Source: Pirellulaceae bacterium | GTDB taxonomy: Bacteria > Planctomycetota > Planctomycetia > Pirellulales > Pirellulaceae | NCBI GenBank assembly: GCA_020852965.1 | Contig: JADYZV010000031.1 | Location: forward strand, 1 to 64,000 | DNA: 64,000 nt | Reading direction: 5' to 3' | Shown: positions 43,357 through 53,400 of the stretch, piece by piece | Position numbering within the stretch: position 1 is the first letter of the stretch | How the letters are laid out: each line of letters begins with the position of its first letter | Position numbers and translations under genes: made by a program | Notes under the pieces: model-generated | Database searches by the model: none | The model's input: the letters and a program-made list of their open reading frames with translations, nothing else | Told to the model about the DNA's origin: nothing

Positions 43357-46300
43357 CTACTTGGGCGCGATGGGAGGAGTGGCTGGAGTGGCAAGCGGGG
43401 GTGGTTGACCGAAGAGTTTACCGAGTCCCTTAGACAACTGTTGTTGGATTAACCCCGTGGCTGCCCCTTGCACCGCTTGGCGGCTAAACTGCCGCAAGCC
43501 ATCGGCGTCCATTTGCGGCTGCTTGATGGTCCCACGTACTGGAAAGTTTAGCGATTGTCCACGCATGCCAGCCAGCAAAGGACTCTTTTCGATCCAATCG
43601 TCGGGGATGGGCATGGTGGCCAGCATATCGAGCTGTCCATCGACCGTGACGGAGCCCGAGGTGGAAATGTTAGCGTCTCCCACTTTCACATTCACATTGC
43701 GGTGCGTGACGCGACCATCGGCCATTTTGAAATCGATCTGTTGCTCCGGCATGTTCATCCATACCGACTGCGCACTAACAGCCTGGGTGAAATCTTTCTT
43801 GCGAATGGCATCGACTTGCTTGACCAGCGAGATGACTTGGTTCGACAACGGACCGGGACCAACGGTAACGTTGTGCATGATCAGTTGCCCGGCCACGGTT
43901 TGGCGCTTTGGATCGGCCGGAGTCAGACGCGCATCATCGAGCCTCAAACTCATTTTTCCGTCGATGCTGGTAGCTTCAGCTAGCAAAGGGGCGACGAACT
44001 TCAACCAGCCTTGGCACATTTCAGGAGTTATCTCGACATTCTCGAGCACGGTCATGGGCTTTTGCACAATGACCAAATCGGTAGCGGTCAAGTCACTCGT
44101 CACGTCCCAACGCAGCTTGCCACCACTGACCGCGAACTCGGCCGCAGTGGCCAATCGCCCCGCGTCGATCGTCACAGGTACATCGGCCTTGCCAAGCTGG
44201 ATACCTGCCACGCGCGCTTGCTCCCAGCCAAGTCGCGTGACCGCCTTCAGCCCTGCGAGCGACGAGGCGTTGGGGTCGATGGAACTGGTCCAAGTCACAT
44301 CGATGGGAACCGTTTGTTGTCCGACCAGTTGCACCTGGTCGCCCGTCATCGGAGCAAGTTTGGTCGACAACGCGACCGAGTCGTAAATCGCTTGTCCCTT
44401 CATGGCGATCGATTGCTGCGTGCCCGTCGGGCGATAGGCCACATTGCCAGCAAAGTTCATCCATGGCAATTGGATTTGCAGATTCTCAATATTGGCGTCA
44501 CCGGAGGCTGCAATCCAAGTGCCTGCGATGGTCGCGTTTAGCTTCTGCTCTTCCCAGAGTGGTACGGGGGTGGTAGCCGTTGGAGCTTTGCTAAGCAGAA
44601 CAATACTTTCACCGGTTGCGTTGATGTTAAACGCGGCAGCCTGTGATGAGAACTGCCAAGCCAACTGTCCCTTTAAATGACCACTAGCGCTGTACTGCGT
44701 GGCGGGAGGAGGAGCATTCGCACCGGGTGGTAGCACCGCGACAGGCGTGCTGCTCGCCGCTTGCACATTCTGCAGGATGCGGTCGAGGTCCACCAAGAAC
44801 ATCGCTTGCCCCACACGACTACCACTTCCATCAGGGTTGGCCGAGTCGCGTGCGCCGAGCGAAAACGAAGTCGCCTGGATTTCCAATTTCTCGACCTCTA
44901 ACTTCAATAGATCGTTGGTGTCGACACGTCCTTTGAAGCTTCCCACCATCTGGGGTTCCGCCAGGCTGAATTGTGGACTCGAGAATTCAAGCGGTTGACT
45001 CCGCCAGTTGGCTTCGAGCACCTCGACATGCGACAGATCGATGCGTCCGCCGACAGCGACACTGATATTGCCAGCGACCTTGACGTCGGGTGGTTCGCTC
45101 AACCACATCGAGGCGCGACGTTTCCAGTTCGCCAAGTCTCCTACCAGATTGAAGGTAAAAGCGGCCGGTGGTAGGGGGGGCTGGCCCGCGTTGGCTTCCA
45201 CCAATGACAACGGCTCTTGCAGATCGATGGTGAGTTGTTCGTCACGCGATTTGAGCGTCAACTGGGCGCGTTCGATCCATTGGGGCGCTCCGCCGGCCAG
45301 TTGGGCGGTCGCACTAAATTGTCCATCCCATGCGGGTTCTTGAATCTGTCCTCCACTGGTAGAGGCAATGACCATAGGAGAGGTCTTGAGGGTACCGGAA
45401 GCCTGCAAGCTGTTTTCGCTGGTCATCTGCCAAGTGGCATTGAGATTGGCATTGCCGGTCATCGTGCTGACGGGAAGTTCGATGTACTCGCTGGCACGTT
45501 TCTGCAACAGATCTAAATCGACATTGCCAGCCAATTGCCCCGCTTCGATCGTTCCCCCGGCGGTCAAATTGCAAAATTCGGCCGAAGCGATGACACCGAC
45601 CTGTAGACCTGCCGCACCACGATTGGCGGTGAGGTCGACCTTCAATGGGTCGTTCCAGCTAATCTGCTGCCCCGAGGCAACCGCTTGCAGCCCACTCAGC
45701 TCCAAGCTCGCGCGGCTGCTCGGACTGCCTTGGGGATCGAGCTGTTGCGTGATCGCAAACTGAGCCTGGCCGGCCATTAAACGCGTGTCATTGCGCAGCG
45801 GCAATAGTGTCTGGGCCGCTTGGGCAAGTTTGGGCAAGTCAATGGAACCGCGCGCGTCGATGACGCTTCCAATGAGGAACGGATTCTGCATGGTCGGTAC
45901 CTCGATCGGCCAAGGGATGGTCGCCGCCGCGCTGGCTTGCGCGAAATCGCAGCTCAACTGCGCCCCCTCAACTTTCAAAAGCGCATCGGATAGTGCTGCA
46001 CGTCCTGAAGCGGAGATGAACTCGAGGTGTGCGGGGTTGGTCCCAACCAACTCGGGGGCCACGATTTGCAGTCCTCTCGATTCGATTTGCTGCACATCGA
46101 AGCTCCAGCGTTCCGCATCCATCACGCTGCCCGACAGCGTAGCGCTGATACGGCCACGCAGTTCATCGATAGGAACGTCGGGCAGGCGCGCGTGGACCAC
46201 ATGCCAAAAATCAACGGGCAACGAATCCAGCTTGGCCCTAAGTTCAAACGTCTGACTTCCCGCGGCTTGTTGAACATTAGCCGCAATCGTTCCTCGGCTA

Positions 46301-46986
46301 TCTGCGACGGTCCCCGATATGTCAGCTACAGTCGCTTGCATCTCGATCGGCCCGATGACTTGGCCGGCCGTTGGCAACACTACGTGCAACCTCGGCATGG
46401 CGACAACCCACTGCTCAGGACGGTTGTGTTGCATTAGCAGAAACTTGGAATCAAGCACTTCAATGGTGCCCGTCGGTAGGGGCGCGCTACTAGCCTCTAC
46501 GTCGGTGGGCGTGTCGGTGGCATATTGATCGAGGATTGGCTGGAGAGCCTGTTCCAGGTTGGTGGTTCCGTCTGCAGCCGAGATGGCGGCTTCCACACCG
46601 CTGACACGAATCGTTCCCAAGTCGCTCGAAGTGCGAATCCACGACCAGATCCCCTTCTCGGTCTCGACCTGCGCAATTTTGACGAGCAATCGACCATCGC
46701 CGTCGAAAAGTTGCAGTCCGGTCGCAGTGATCGGAGTGAACCAACCAGCTTGCACTCCATCCAATTCAACTCTCAGTGGAGCAATACCCGCAAAACGTGC
46801 GATCAGCGGCACTAGGATTGAACGGCGCGCAACGATCGTAGGTAATAGCACCACCAGCAACATGGCCGCCAAGACAGCGAAGCCCAAAAAGTACTTCCGT
46901 CTTCCACGCCGTTTTTCACGTGGTCTGGATGCTGCGTATGTCGCATATTCGGGGTCCGAGTCGCTGCGGTAGTTTCTGCGTGCCAT
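43357..46986 (-). CDS. Large AsmA-like envelope protein 2
   Basis: The 1209-residue protein has a basic N-terminus, a transmembrane anchor (about 32-54, YFLGFAVLAAMLLVVLLPTIV) and an AsmA-type opening (LRVELDGVQAGWFTPITATGLQLFDGDG). Long beta-repeat tracts follow. The C-terminal AsmA-like part has GKMSLRLDDARLTPAD, VTVGPGPLSNQVISLV and DGRVTHRNVNVKVGDANISTSGSVTVDGQLDMLATMPIP. It then ends in a Pro-rich tail. It probably bridges inner and outer membranes in lipid traffic. It shares its length and design, but little sequence, with the protein at 36925. Confidence 0.78.
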   Translation of the reverse strand: MARRNYRSDSDPEYATYAASRPREKRRGRRKYFLGFAVLAAMLLVVLLPTIVARRSILVPLIARFAGIAPLRVELDGVQAGWFTPITATGLQLFDGDGRLLVKIAQVETEKGIWSWIRTSSDLGTIRVSGVEAAISAADGTTNLEQALQPILDQYATDTPTDVEASSAPLPTGTIEVLDSKFLLMQHNRPEQWVVAMPRLHVVLPTAGQVIGPIEMQATVADISGTVADSRGTIAANVQQAAGSQTFELRAKLDSLPVDFWHVVHARLPDVPIDELRGRISATLSGSVMDAERWSFDVQQIESRGLQIVAPELVGTNPAHLEFISASGRAALSDALLKVEGAQLSCDFAQASAAATIPWPIEVPTMQNPFLIGSVIDARGSIDLPKLAQAAQTLLPLRNDTRLMAGQAQFAITQQLDPQGSPSSRASLELSGLQAVASGQQISWNDPLKVDLTANRGAAGLQVGVIASAEFCNLTAGGTIEAGQLAGNVDLDLLQKRASEYIELPVSTMTGNANLNATWQMTSENSLQASGTLKTSPMVIASTSGGQIQEPAWDGQFSATAQLAGGAPQWIERAQLTLKSRDEQLTIDLQEPLSLVEANAGQPPLPPAAFTFNLVGDLANWKRRASMWLSEPPDVKVAGNISVAVGGRIDLSHVEVLEANWRSQPLEFSSPQFSLAEPQMVGSFKGRVDTNDLLKLEVEKLEIQATSFSLGARDSANPDGSGSRVGQAMFLVDLDRILQNVQAASSTPVAVLPPGANAPPPATQYSASGHLKGQLAWQFSSQAAAFNINATGESIVLLSKAPTATTPVPLWEEQKLNATIAGTWIAASGDANIENLQIQLPWMNFAGNVAYRPTGTQQSIAMKGQAIYDSVALSTKLAPMTGDQVQLVGQQTVPIDVTWTSSIDPNASSLAGLKAVTRLGWEQARVAGIQLGKADVPVTIDAGRLATAAEFAVSGGKLRWDVTSDLTATDLVIVQKPMTVLENVEITPEMCQGWLKFVAPLLAEATSIDGKMSLRLDDARLTPADPKRQTVAGQLIMHNVTVGPGPLSNQVISLVKQVDAIRKKDFTQAVSAQSVWMNMPEQQIDFKMADGRVTHRNVNVKVGDANISTSGSVTVDGQLDMLATMPIPDDWIEKSPLLAGMRGQSLNFPVRGTIKQPQMDADGLRQFSRQAVQGAATGLIQQQLSKGLGKLFGQPPPLATPATPPIAPK

Positions 46987-47093
46987 GAGCCGGAGACTCC
47001 AATGTTCATAATTGAAAGACTAACCGCCTTCGATTCTTGCAGGCCGAGCCCATCGACGCCATATCGATTGCGGCAGAAACCAGGCAAACGTGG

Positions 47094-47130
47094 CTCGGTG
47101 GTCCCCCACCGAGAGTCATGTTTGGGGGAC
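47094..47130. promoter_or_regulatory. Two mutually exclusive hairpins
   Basis: CTCGGTGG/CCACCGAG (47094-47101 with 47106-47113, loop TCCC) and GTCCCCCA/TGGGGGAC (47101-47108 with 47123-47130) share the middle segment, so only one can form at a time. It lies 100 bp upstream of the gene at 47232. A relative of the first hairpin is at 61857-61876. Confidence 0.55.
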
Positions 47131-47231
47131 CAACATGCTACGTTCGACGTTGGTGACTAGCGTGCTTCCGAGAGATTGGCCTTGCCGAGAACACTGGTGA
47201 CAGCTATTCCCTTTAAGTCACAGCCGGCAGC

Positions 47232-47828
47232 ATGGCTACTTTTATCAACCGACCTGAGCGGGCAGCGATGCAGGACTACTCCATTTCAAAATCTACGCGG
47301 CGCTGTGCGATTAGCGGCCGAAGTTTAGAACCGGGCGAGTGCTACTTCTCCATGATCGTGGCCGAAGGGGATGAGGTAGCCCGAGTTGACGTTGCGGCCA
47401 GTGACTGGCAAGGCCCCAACGAAGCGGCCATAGGTTGGTGGCGAAATAAGATGCCATCGGCGGCGGCACGCAAACTGCGCCCGGCCCCCAACGCAGTACT
47501 GCTCGATACGCTCTGCGATTTGCTGGAGCGTCCGAACAAGTCGGAGCTGGCCTATTTGCTAGCTCTGCTGCTGGTACGCCGCCGCGTGTTGCAGGAGGAG
47601 CAGAACTTTTCACAAGCCGAGATGGAATCGCGCGAGTCCAGCTCGATGAGCGATGCGAATGGCTCGCAACACGGTGATGCCCCAATGGAGGCTGCGCCAG
47701 AACAGCTTTGGAAGCTGGTTAGCTCGGTCGATGGGCGTGAGTTGAATGTGCCAGTAGCTGCTCCAACGACAGAGTCAATACAAACACTGCAGGCCGAGTT
47801 GCAAACGCTGCTGTTCACCGATCAATGA
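47232..47828 (+). CDS. Conserved planctomycete-type hypothetical protein
   Basis: The product is 198 residues from 47232 or 185 from the ATG at 47271; neither has a strong ribosome site. It contains CAISGRSLEPGECYFSMIVAEGDEVARVD, DWQGPNEAAIGWWRNKMP and LDTLCDLLERPNKSELAYLLALLLVRRRVL. I associate this pattern with an uncharacterised family frequent in planctomycetes; the CAISGR start may hold a metal. It overlaps the next gene by 4 bp (ATGA), so the two are translationally coupled. Confidence 0.65.
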   Translation: MATFINRPERAAMQDYSISKSTRRCAISGRSLEPGECYFSMIVAEGDEVARVDVAASDWQGPNEAAIGWWRNKMPSAAARKLRPAPNAVLLDTLCDLLERPNKSELAYLLALLLVRRRVLQEEQNFSQAEMESRESSSMSDANGSQHGDAPMEAAPEQLWKLVSSVDGRELNVPVAAPTTESIQTLQAELQTLLFTDQ

Positions 47829-48919
47829 ACTCAGAAGTATCCGTGATAAAACGTTTGGCCGGGAGTCAATTCATTACAAACCCACGCACAACGACCGAAA
47901 TCAGTAGCCAATCGTGCAGAGCCAGCACTGGTTGGATGCCACGTCATGCGGCAGCTTGGGGCTGCTTGTCGATTGTTTCAATTTTGTTCGTATCCGGTGG
48001 AGCGACTTGTGCGCGCAAACGCATGGTACCTGACTTTGCCCCGCCAGTGGTTTTTAACGCGACGCCGTCACTGGAGGAATTGACAGAACGCATTAATCGT
48101 AGTCTGGCGGTCCAGCAACTCGAATCCAATTCGATTACGATCACCAGCCCCGAGATGTCGGCCAAGCTGGCCGGCAGTTTGGCTTGGGAGCGCCCACACA
48201 ACTTCAGTTTGCAAGCCTACCCAGGGACGCGTCTTCTTGGCTTAGCCTTTGCCGCGGGCAGCAATGCGGACATGTTTTGGTTGCAGCAACAGATGGGTGG
48301 CCCCCCCACGCTGTATTATGCCAAGCACAATGATTTTGAAAATCAAGCCGGGCCACGGAGCCGGCTTCCCGTATCGCCGCTATGGCTGCGCGAAGCATTG
48401 GGAGTCGTTGAGCTCGATCCGTCCATGCAACACAACGGCCCCACGCTGCGTCCGGATGGCAAGCTCGAAATCGAAACCTTCATTCCCCCCCCCATTCCGA
48501 CATCACCGCGCGGTCCCTATCGTCGTGTGCTAGTACTCAGCCCCGGTTCGGCAACGATCGAACAAACGCTGTTGTACAACGACGTCGGGAAATTGGTAGC
48601 GATCGCCCAGCAAAGCGAGCACGAATACAATGCGGAGCTCGATTGGAGCTGGCCGCATAAGGTCAAAATTCAACTGCAACCCGACGATGGACCTATGCTG
48701 GCATTCACGGTGGACATCGAATACTACATGATCAATCAAGGGACTACCAAAGATCCATCCACATTTACTCCGCCCGATCCAGCGGGTCTGACGATTCGCA
48801 ATTTAGCTCCCGGACCGGGAATGGCTCAAGCAGCGGGGCCTGCACCTCCGCTATATACCCAGGCGGCTCCCCCATCGAACCAGCAGGGAACGCTTACCGG
48901 ATACCGCTTGGTGCGATAA
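47825..48919 (+). CDS. Hypothetical exported protein coupled to 47232
   Basis: The 364-residue product has a long basic N-terminus and a hydrophobic segment (about 40-57, HAAAWGCLSIVSILFVSGGATCAR) that could be a lipoprotein signal with Cys near 58. The mature part is beta-rich and resembles LolA/outer-membrane-lipoprotein-sorting-like folds in layout (TPSLEELTERINRSLAVQQLESNSITI, then FSLQAYPGTRLLGLAFAAGSNADMFWL). That likeness is weak. The C-terminus is Pro/Gln-rich. It may pair with the preceding gene in envelope work. Confidence 0.6.
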   Translation: MNSEVSVIKRLAGSQFITNPRTTTEISSQSCRASTGWMPRHAAAWGCLSIVSILFVSGGATCARKRMVPDFAPPVVFNATPSLEELTERINRSLAVQQLESNSITITSPEMSAKLAGSLAWERPHNFSLQAYPGTRLLGLAFAAGSNADMFWLQQQMGGPPTLYYAKHNDFENQAGPRSRLPVSPLWLREALGVVELDPSMQHNGPTLRPDGKLEIETFIPPPIPTSPRGPYRRVLVLSPGSATIEQTLLYNDVGKLVAIAQQSEHEYNAELDWSWPHKVKIQLQPDDGPMLAFTVDIEYYMINQGTTKDPSTFTPPDPAGLTIRNLAPGPGMAQAAGPAPPLYTQAAPPSNQQGTLTGYRLVR

Positions 48920-48922
48920 ACG

Positions 48923-50218
48923 CTAGAAGTATCGAACCAGGCTGCCGAGCAACCAATGCGCCGATGCGGAGGTGGTAGAGTTGTCGAAGTCGCCACCGAC
49001 AAAACTACTCGTACCCACCTGCCGATCTGAACCGAACATGTATTGATAGCCAAGATCAGCGCCATAGTTGCTCGTTCGCCAACCATAGCCGCATGAGAGT
49101 GAATGCTCGACTACTGCCTGAATAAATGGCGTAAGCGTTGCATCTGGGATCACGTTTGGGTGATACACATAGCCAGTTCGCAAGATGTGACGTTCATTGA
49201 GCTGATGCTGTAATCCTAGGCGTACTGCGACACTATCGTGCCAACGCATTGGGAATTGTTCGGGGAACGAGTTACCCAAGACGGCCTTGAATACAGGATT
49301 CGATGGATTGCTGAGCAGCATGTTGTAGTCCCGTTTCGCCTTGGACCACTGTGTCCACAGCACGTCCGTGGATACGGTCGTTTGTGGTTGTAGTTTATGC
49401 GAGATTCCCAAGCCGAGAATACTCGGCCACTGCGTCTCAATATCCAGATCAAAGGATGACTCACCCATGCCTGGTATCAGCAGGCGAGCGGAGCCATCTG
49501 ACTTGATGTGCGTCTCGGCTTGAAAGGAAGCTCCCAGTACAGTATCGGGTGTCAGCAGATATTGGCTTCCGACCGACCAGCTCAAACCCGCCCCCGTTCC
49601 CTGCAGGTCCAAGAGGGTGGGTGTACCTCGGAAGGGTGACGGATACTGGGTAAAGTATGGACCTTCGAGTTCGGTATGGCTGATGGCAACTCCCAGTGTT
49701 GCTCCCACGGATAAACGCGGGGTAAGCGACACAGAGAGGCTGGGCAGGACGCGCATGAGGGCAGCGAACGATTTGTAATTCTGAGGACCTACGAAAGGAG
49801 CAGGGCCATTCAGCTCATATTGGCTCGATACACCTGCCTGTGAGAATGCCCCCAGCCCCCAGGCGTATATTCCGTCCGACGACCTGCGGATAACGGAAAG
49901 TTGTCCCATGGGGAACGGGTTATTGGACGCGCTGACTCGCGGATTGTCGGGATCGCTGTAGGTCAAATCGGGAAAAAAGATATCGGTTCCCAATTCGGCA
50001 AGCCCATTGCCGGGAACGTTTACCAATGCGCCAGGATTATCGAGGATAACATTTCCATTGTCTGCGAAACCGAGATTGGTTCCGCCCCGGCCTGTTGAAA
50101 TAGCTCCTATTCCATCGCGTAGAATTCCATCTGCCAGGGCTGGGCTTCCCCAAGAAATGAGCAACCCCAATGAAACCCATGCTGGCCCGAGCCGACTGGC
50201 AAATGACAACTTATTCAT
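48923..50218 (-). CDS. FadL/OmpP1/TodX-family outer-membrane protein
   Basis: The 431-residue product has a signal peptide ending near GSPALA. It then has the FadL opening (DGIGAISTGRGGTNLGFADNGNVILDNPGALVNVPGNGL), where the N-A-G/N-P-G-type hatch motif is visible. It continues with alternating beta strands to an aromatic C-terminus (LLGSLVRYF), as outer-membrane barrels need. Family members move fatty acids or hydrocarbons across the outer membrane. It is convergent with the gene at 47825 (3 bp apart) and lies next to the lipid synthase genes, perhaps handling their product. Confidence 0.85.
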   Translation of the reverse strand: MNKLSFASRLGPAWVSLGLLISWGSPALADGILRDGIGAISTGRGGTNLGFADNGNVILDNPGALVNVPGNGLAELGTDIFFPDLTYSDPDNPRVSASNNPFPMGQLSVIRRSSDGIYAWGLGAFSQAGVSSQYELNGPAPFVGPQNYKSFAALMRVLPSLSVSLTPRLSVGATLGVAISHTELEGPYFTQYPSPFRGTPTLLDLQGTGAGLSWSVGSQYLLTPDTVLGASFQAETHIKSDGSARLLIPGMGESSFDLDIETQWPSILGLGISHKLQPQTTVSTDVLWTQWSKAKRDYNMLLSNPSNPVFKAVLGNSFPEQFPMRWHDSVAVRLGLQHQLNERHILRTGYVYHPNVIPDATLTPFIQAVVEHSLSCGYGWRTSNYGADLGYQYMFGSDRQVGTSSFVGGDFDNSTTSASAHWLLGSLVRYF

Positions 50219-50436
50219 ATCGTTCCCTCGGCTCTACTTCCAGCGGAAAATTCATATGGAAGATGTTGCGCTCCCCGAATGACTATCGACGAGGGAATAG
50301 TGTTTCGTGCATTGGGTCCAGGTATTTGTGGGCGTTTGATTATCAGAGTTCGAGAAGATATCTTGATAAAGTAAAATGGAGCACCCACAAGCTGTTGCAA
50401 TGCTGCTATAGCGTGGCTCGAAGCATGCTGACTAAC

Positions 50437-53400
50437 TTAGGCAATACATGTCGCCAACGCATTCTCGATGACCAATTGCAATCGGCCGTTTTGATCGAAA
50501 ACATCCGTTCGGTCCCACCGCACGTCTCGATTTTCGGATCTAGGCGTGGTCGAGCGGATTTCCCATACTGACGACGACGTCGAAAAGGGGCTTGACCTGA
50601 GAGGTAAGGACATCCGCCCGATTCTGATGGGTACGAAAACTTCGCTGGCGCGCGAAGGGGTGTACATGGCTCCGACGCGCCAAGCTGCATCCAGCAGCAA
50701 CGCGGGAATGTTCTCATGGAAAGTTTGCACAGGACTCGATTTCACCTTGGCAGAACGACCGTTTACGCTCAGTTCGATGTCACTCAAGCAGTCGAATGGC
50801 CCACTCAGCACTACCGGTTTGCTTGGATCGCAATAGGGATCTCGCACAGCTTGGCCTCTCGTGGAATTAGCTTGAACGCCAAACTCGATGGGTGTAGAGG
50901 AGACTTGGCCAATCTCCCAAGAGAGTATTGCCGACGCGCAGATGCGGTCCCTTGCGAGTGTAACTCCAGAGGGGTGTAGCACATCCGAAATCATCCACAC
51001 GGCGACCGAGTTGCCGCACTCTTGAGCGACAACGCGCACATTCGACTCTTGATTATTGGAAAGGCGCACAAACTTGGAGAACGTCAGATCTTCGACGATG
51101 ACAATCGAATCCTCAGCAGCAATTGGTGCCAACTTCCTACCCGCCCCAACCAGCAGGTCGAGTATCCACGCACCGGGCAAGGTTGGAACGTTGCGAACCT
51201 TATGATTGGGTAGGCAAGGGATGTTCGATAGCCTGATATTCACTTCAATCGCTCGCCCCGAGGTCATGCTGGGTGAATACGGAATGGTTCGGACACCGTA
51301 CTCGACGTGCTCTGCTTCGGAAATTGGCACATGGATCGCCGATCGCGTATGCCCCGAGCATACTTCGCGGAATAGCCGCTGGCCAAGCTCTGGAATCACT
51401 CCCGAGAGCCGTCGCTTTTTCGCCAATGCTTGATATTCAGTTCCTCGCGTCATACCAATACCATCCCAGGCGAGCCAAGCCATACTTGTCCAGCCTGTCC
51501 CTCCAGCGGCTTCTGTCAAGCTGCACAGTCGATCGAGCGTTTCGTTGGCGGCGCCATAGTCGTGTTGCCCGTCGTTCCCAAAAATGCTGTAGGCGGATGT
51601 CAGGATGTGTGAGGCTAGCCTTTGTCCGGTTTGCGAATAGTAGGCGCCTACGAAGTTCTGTAGTCCTAGCACTTTGGTGGAAAACACTTCGCGGAAGTCA
51701 GCCAAACTGCGGTCTTCCAAGCGCTTCGATTTCTGCACCCCGGCCCCGTACAGCAGCAGATCAATTTTCCCAAAACGTGAAACAATGTTTTCAACGGTGG
51801 TGGCAAGCTGTTCTGTGTCGGTCACGTCGGCGACCATATACTCTACGCGGCCACCGCGTGAAGCGAGTTGTTGGATGGTCTGATATGCCTCCCACCGTCC
51901 GCGGGATGCATCAAAATTCTTCCTCATCTCAATTGCACTGCGCTTTGCATTCTCCCGCATAAAGCGAGCGTAATATGCTTGCTCAACTTCCGCAGAGTCG
52001 AAGTTTTCAGGGCCAGCTTCGAGCGGGCTGCGTCCAATGGCGATAGCCGTACATTGAGCGTCGCATAGCAGGGAATCCAGCATTACCGCCGTTACTCCTT
52101 TCGCCCCACCGACCGCGACTACAATGGAGTTAGCATTCAACTTCACTTGTGGAGGCGCAGCTAAATCGACTGGTGCAGGTCGCAGTCTGCGCACGAGCCG
52201 GAATTCTGGTCCGAACACCAATTCCGGCTCGCGATCGGCCTGCAACCGCTCCGCATTGAGACGTCGCAGGGCGGTGGCAAGATCAAGACCTTGGGTGCAA
52301 ATAGTGCCGTTTCGAGTGGCTGGAAATTCGCGAGAAATTGATTTCAGTAGGCCAGCGATAGGACCTGAGCAAGGATGCGTCTGCCCGTTCCAGGCACCCA
52401 GGAGCACTCCCCACATTTCAACACCGCCCGACTTGAGACGCGCAATTTCCTGTTTCGCAATTAGGAACAGCAACTCGCAAAGGCGGTTGTCACGCGCGAC
52501 TTCGGCGAGCGTTTCTTGGAGGTCCCACGAAATCGCTTCGTCCATTACCGTGATAACATCGACGGCTGAATGGCAGAGTTTCTCTACGGCAGAGGCCAGC
52601 GATTGTTCATCGAGCCTATCGATGGCAATTTGCTTGGACTGGCCACTTGCGGACACTATATTTAGGGTCGAGTCACCGACCAGGGCTATGGTCGATTGCT
52701 CAGCAATCTCTGGCAGCGCTGAACGAAGTTCCGCCAGACGAGCGAAGCCCGCCTTAACGACTATCAACATGTGCTTGGCAGGCTGGGTCCCGCTAGGTGG
52801 GCCGGCGACCGGCTTTTCGACCCAGACCGGAACTTGGATCTCGCAATCGCCTCCGTCCGCAGCGCTGCGCGGCGAGGCCGACGATAAGCCGGATGTCATC
52901 GAGCGCTGTGGGCGGGAAGGGCCAGCAGTCATTGGCGGCTTCGCTACCTCGTCTTTTGCCGAAGTCAAAGAGGTCGTGTTAGACTTCTTATCCAACGCGT
53001 CTTGCAGGGCTTGGAATTGCTCGTAGGGCCTCATGACCACTCGACTGGATGCGAGCGCAACTTCATTGGGACGAAAGACTTCATCCACGCCGCAAATGAC
53101 GCGAAGCCCGCAGGCTTGAGCATAGCCACGTGTGGTTACTGCATAGGCGGCGGCGAATTCGCAGCCGTGGTGGTCGATGGGATCGACGTGATCGATGGCA
53201 TTGTCGACCAGGTGGCTGGTCTGAGTATCGATGGCTGCGACAATTACCATCTTGGTTCCCGCTTTGTCTCCGCTTCCCAGTAGCAGTGCAGCCGCGGTAA
53301 ATGCTGCCTCGAGCGAATCCGCACCCGCGTCCACGACAAAGTTCGGACCATTCAAGTTCAGCAGCAATGCCGCGCGACCGGCAGCCACATTGGGCATCAT

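Noticed and set aside
44011-46437. Long plus-strand frames antisense to the AsmA-like gene
   Set aside because: They mirror the codon bias of the large minus-strand gene and contain no recognisable domains.
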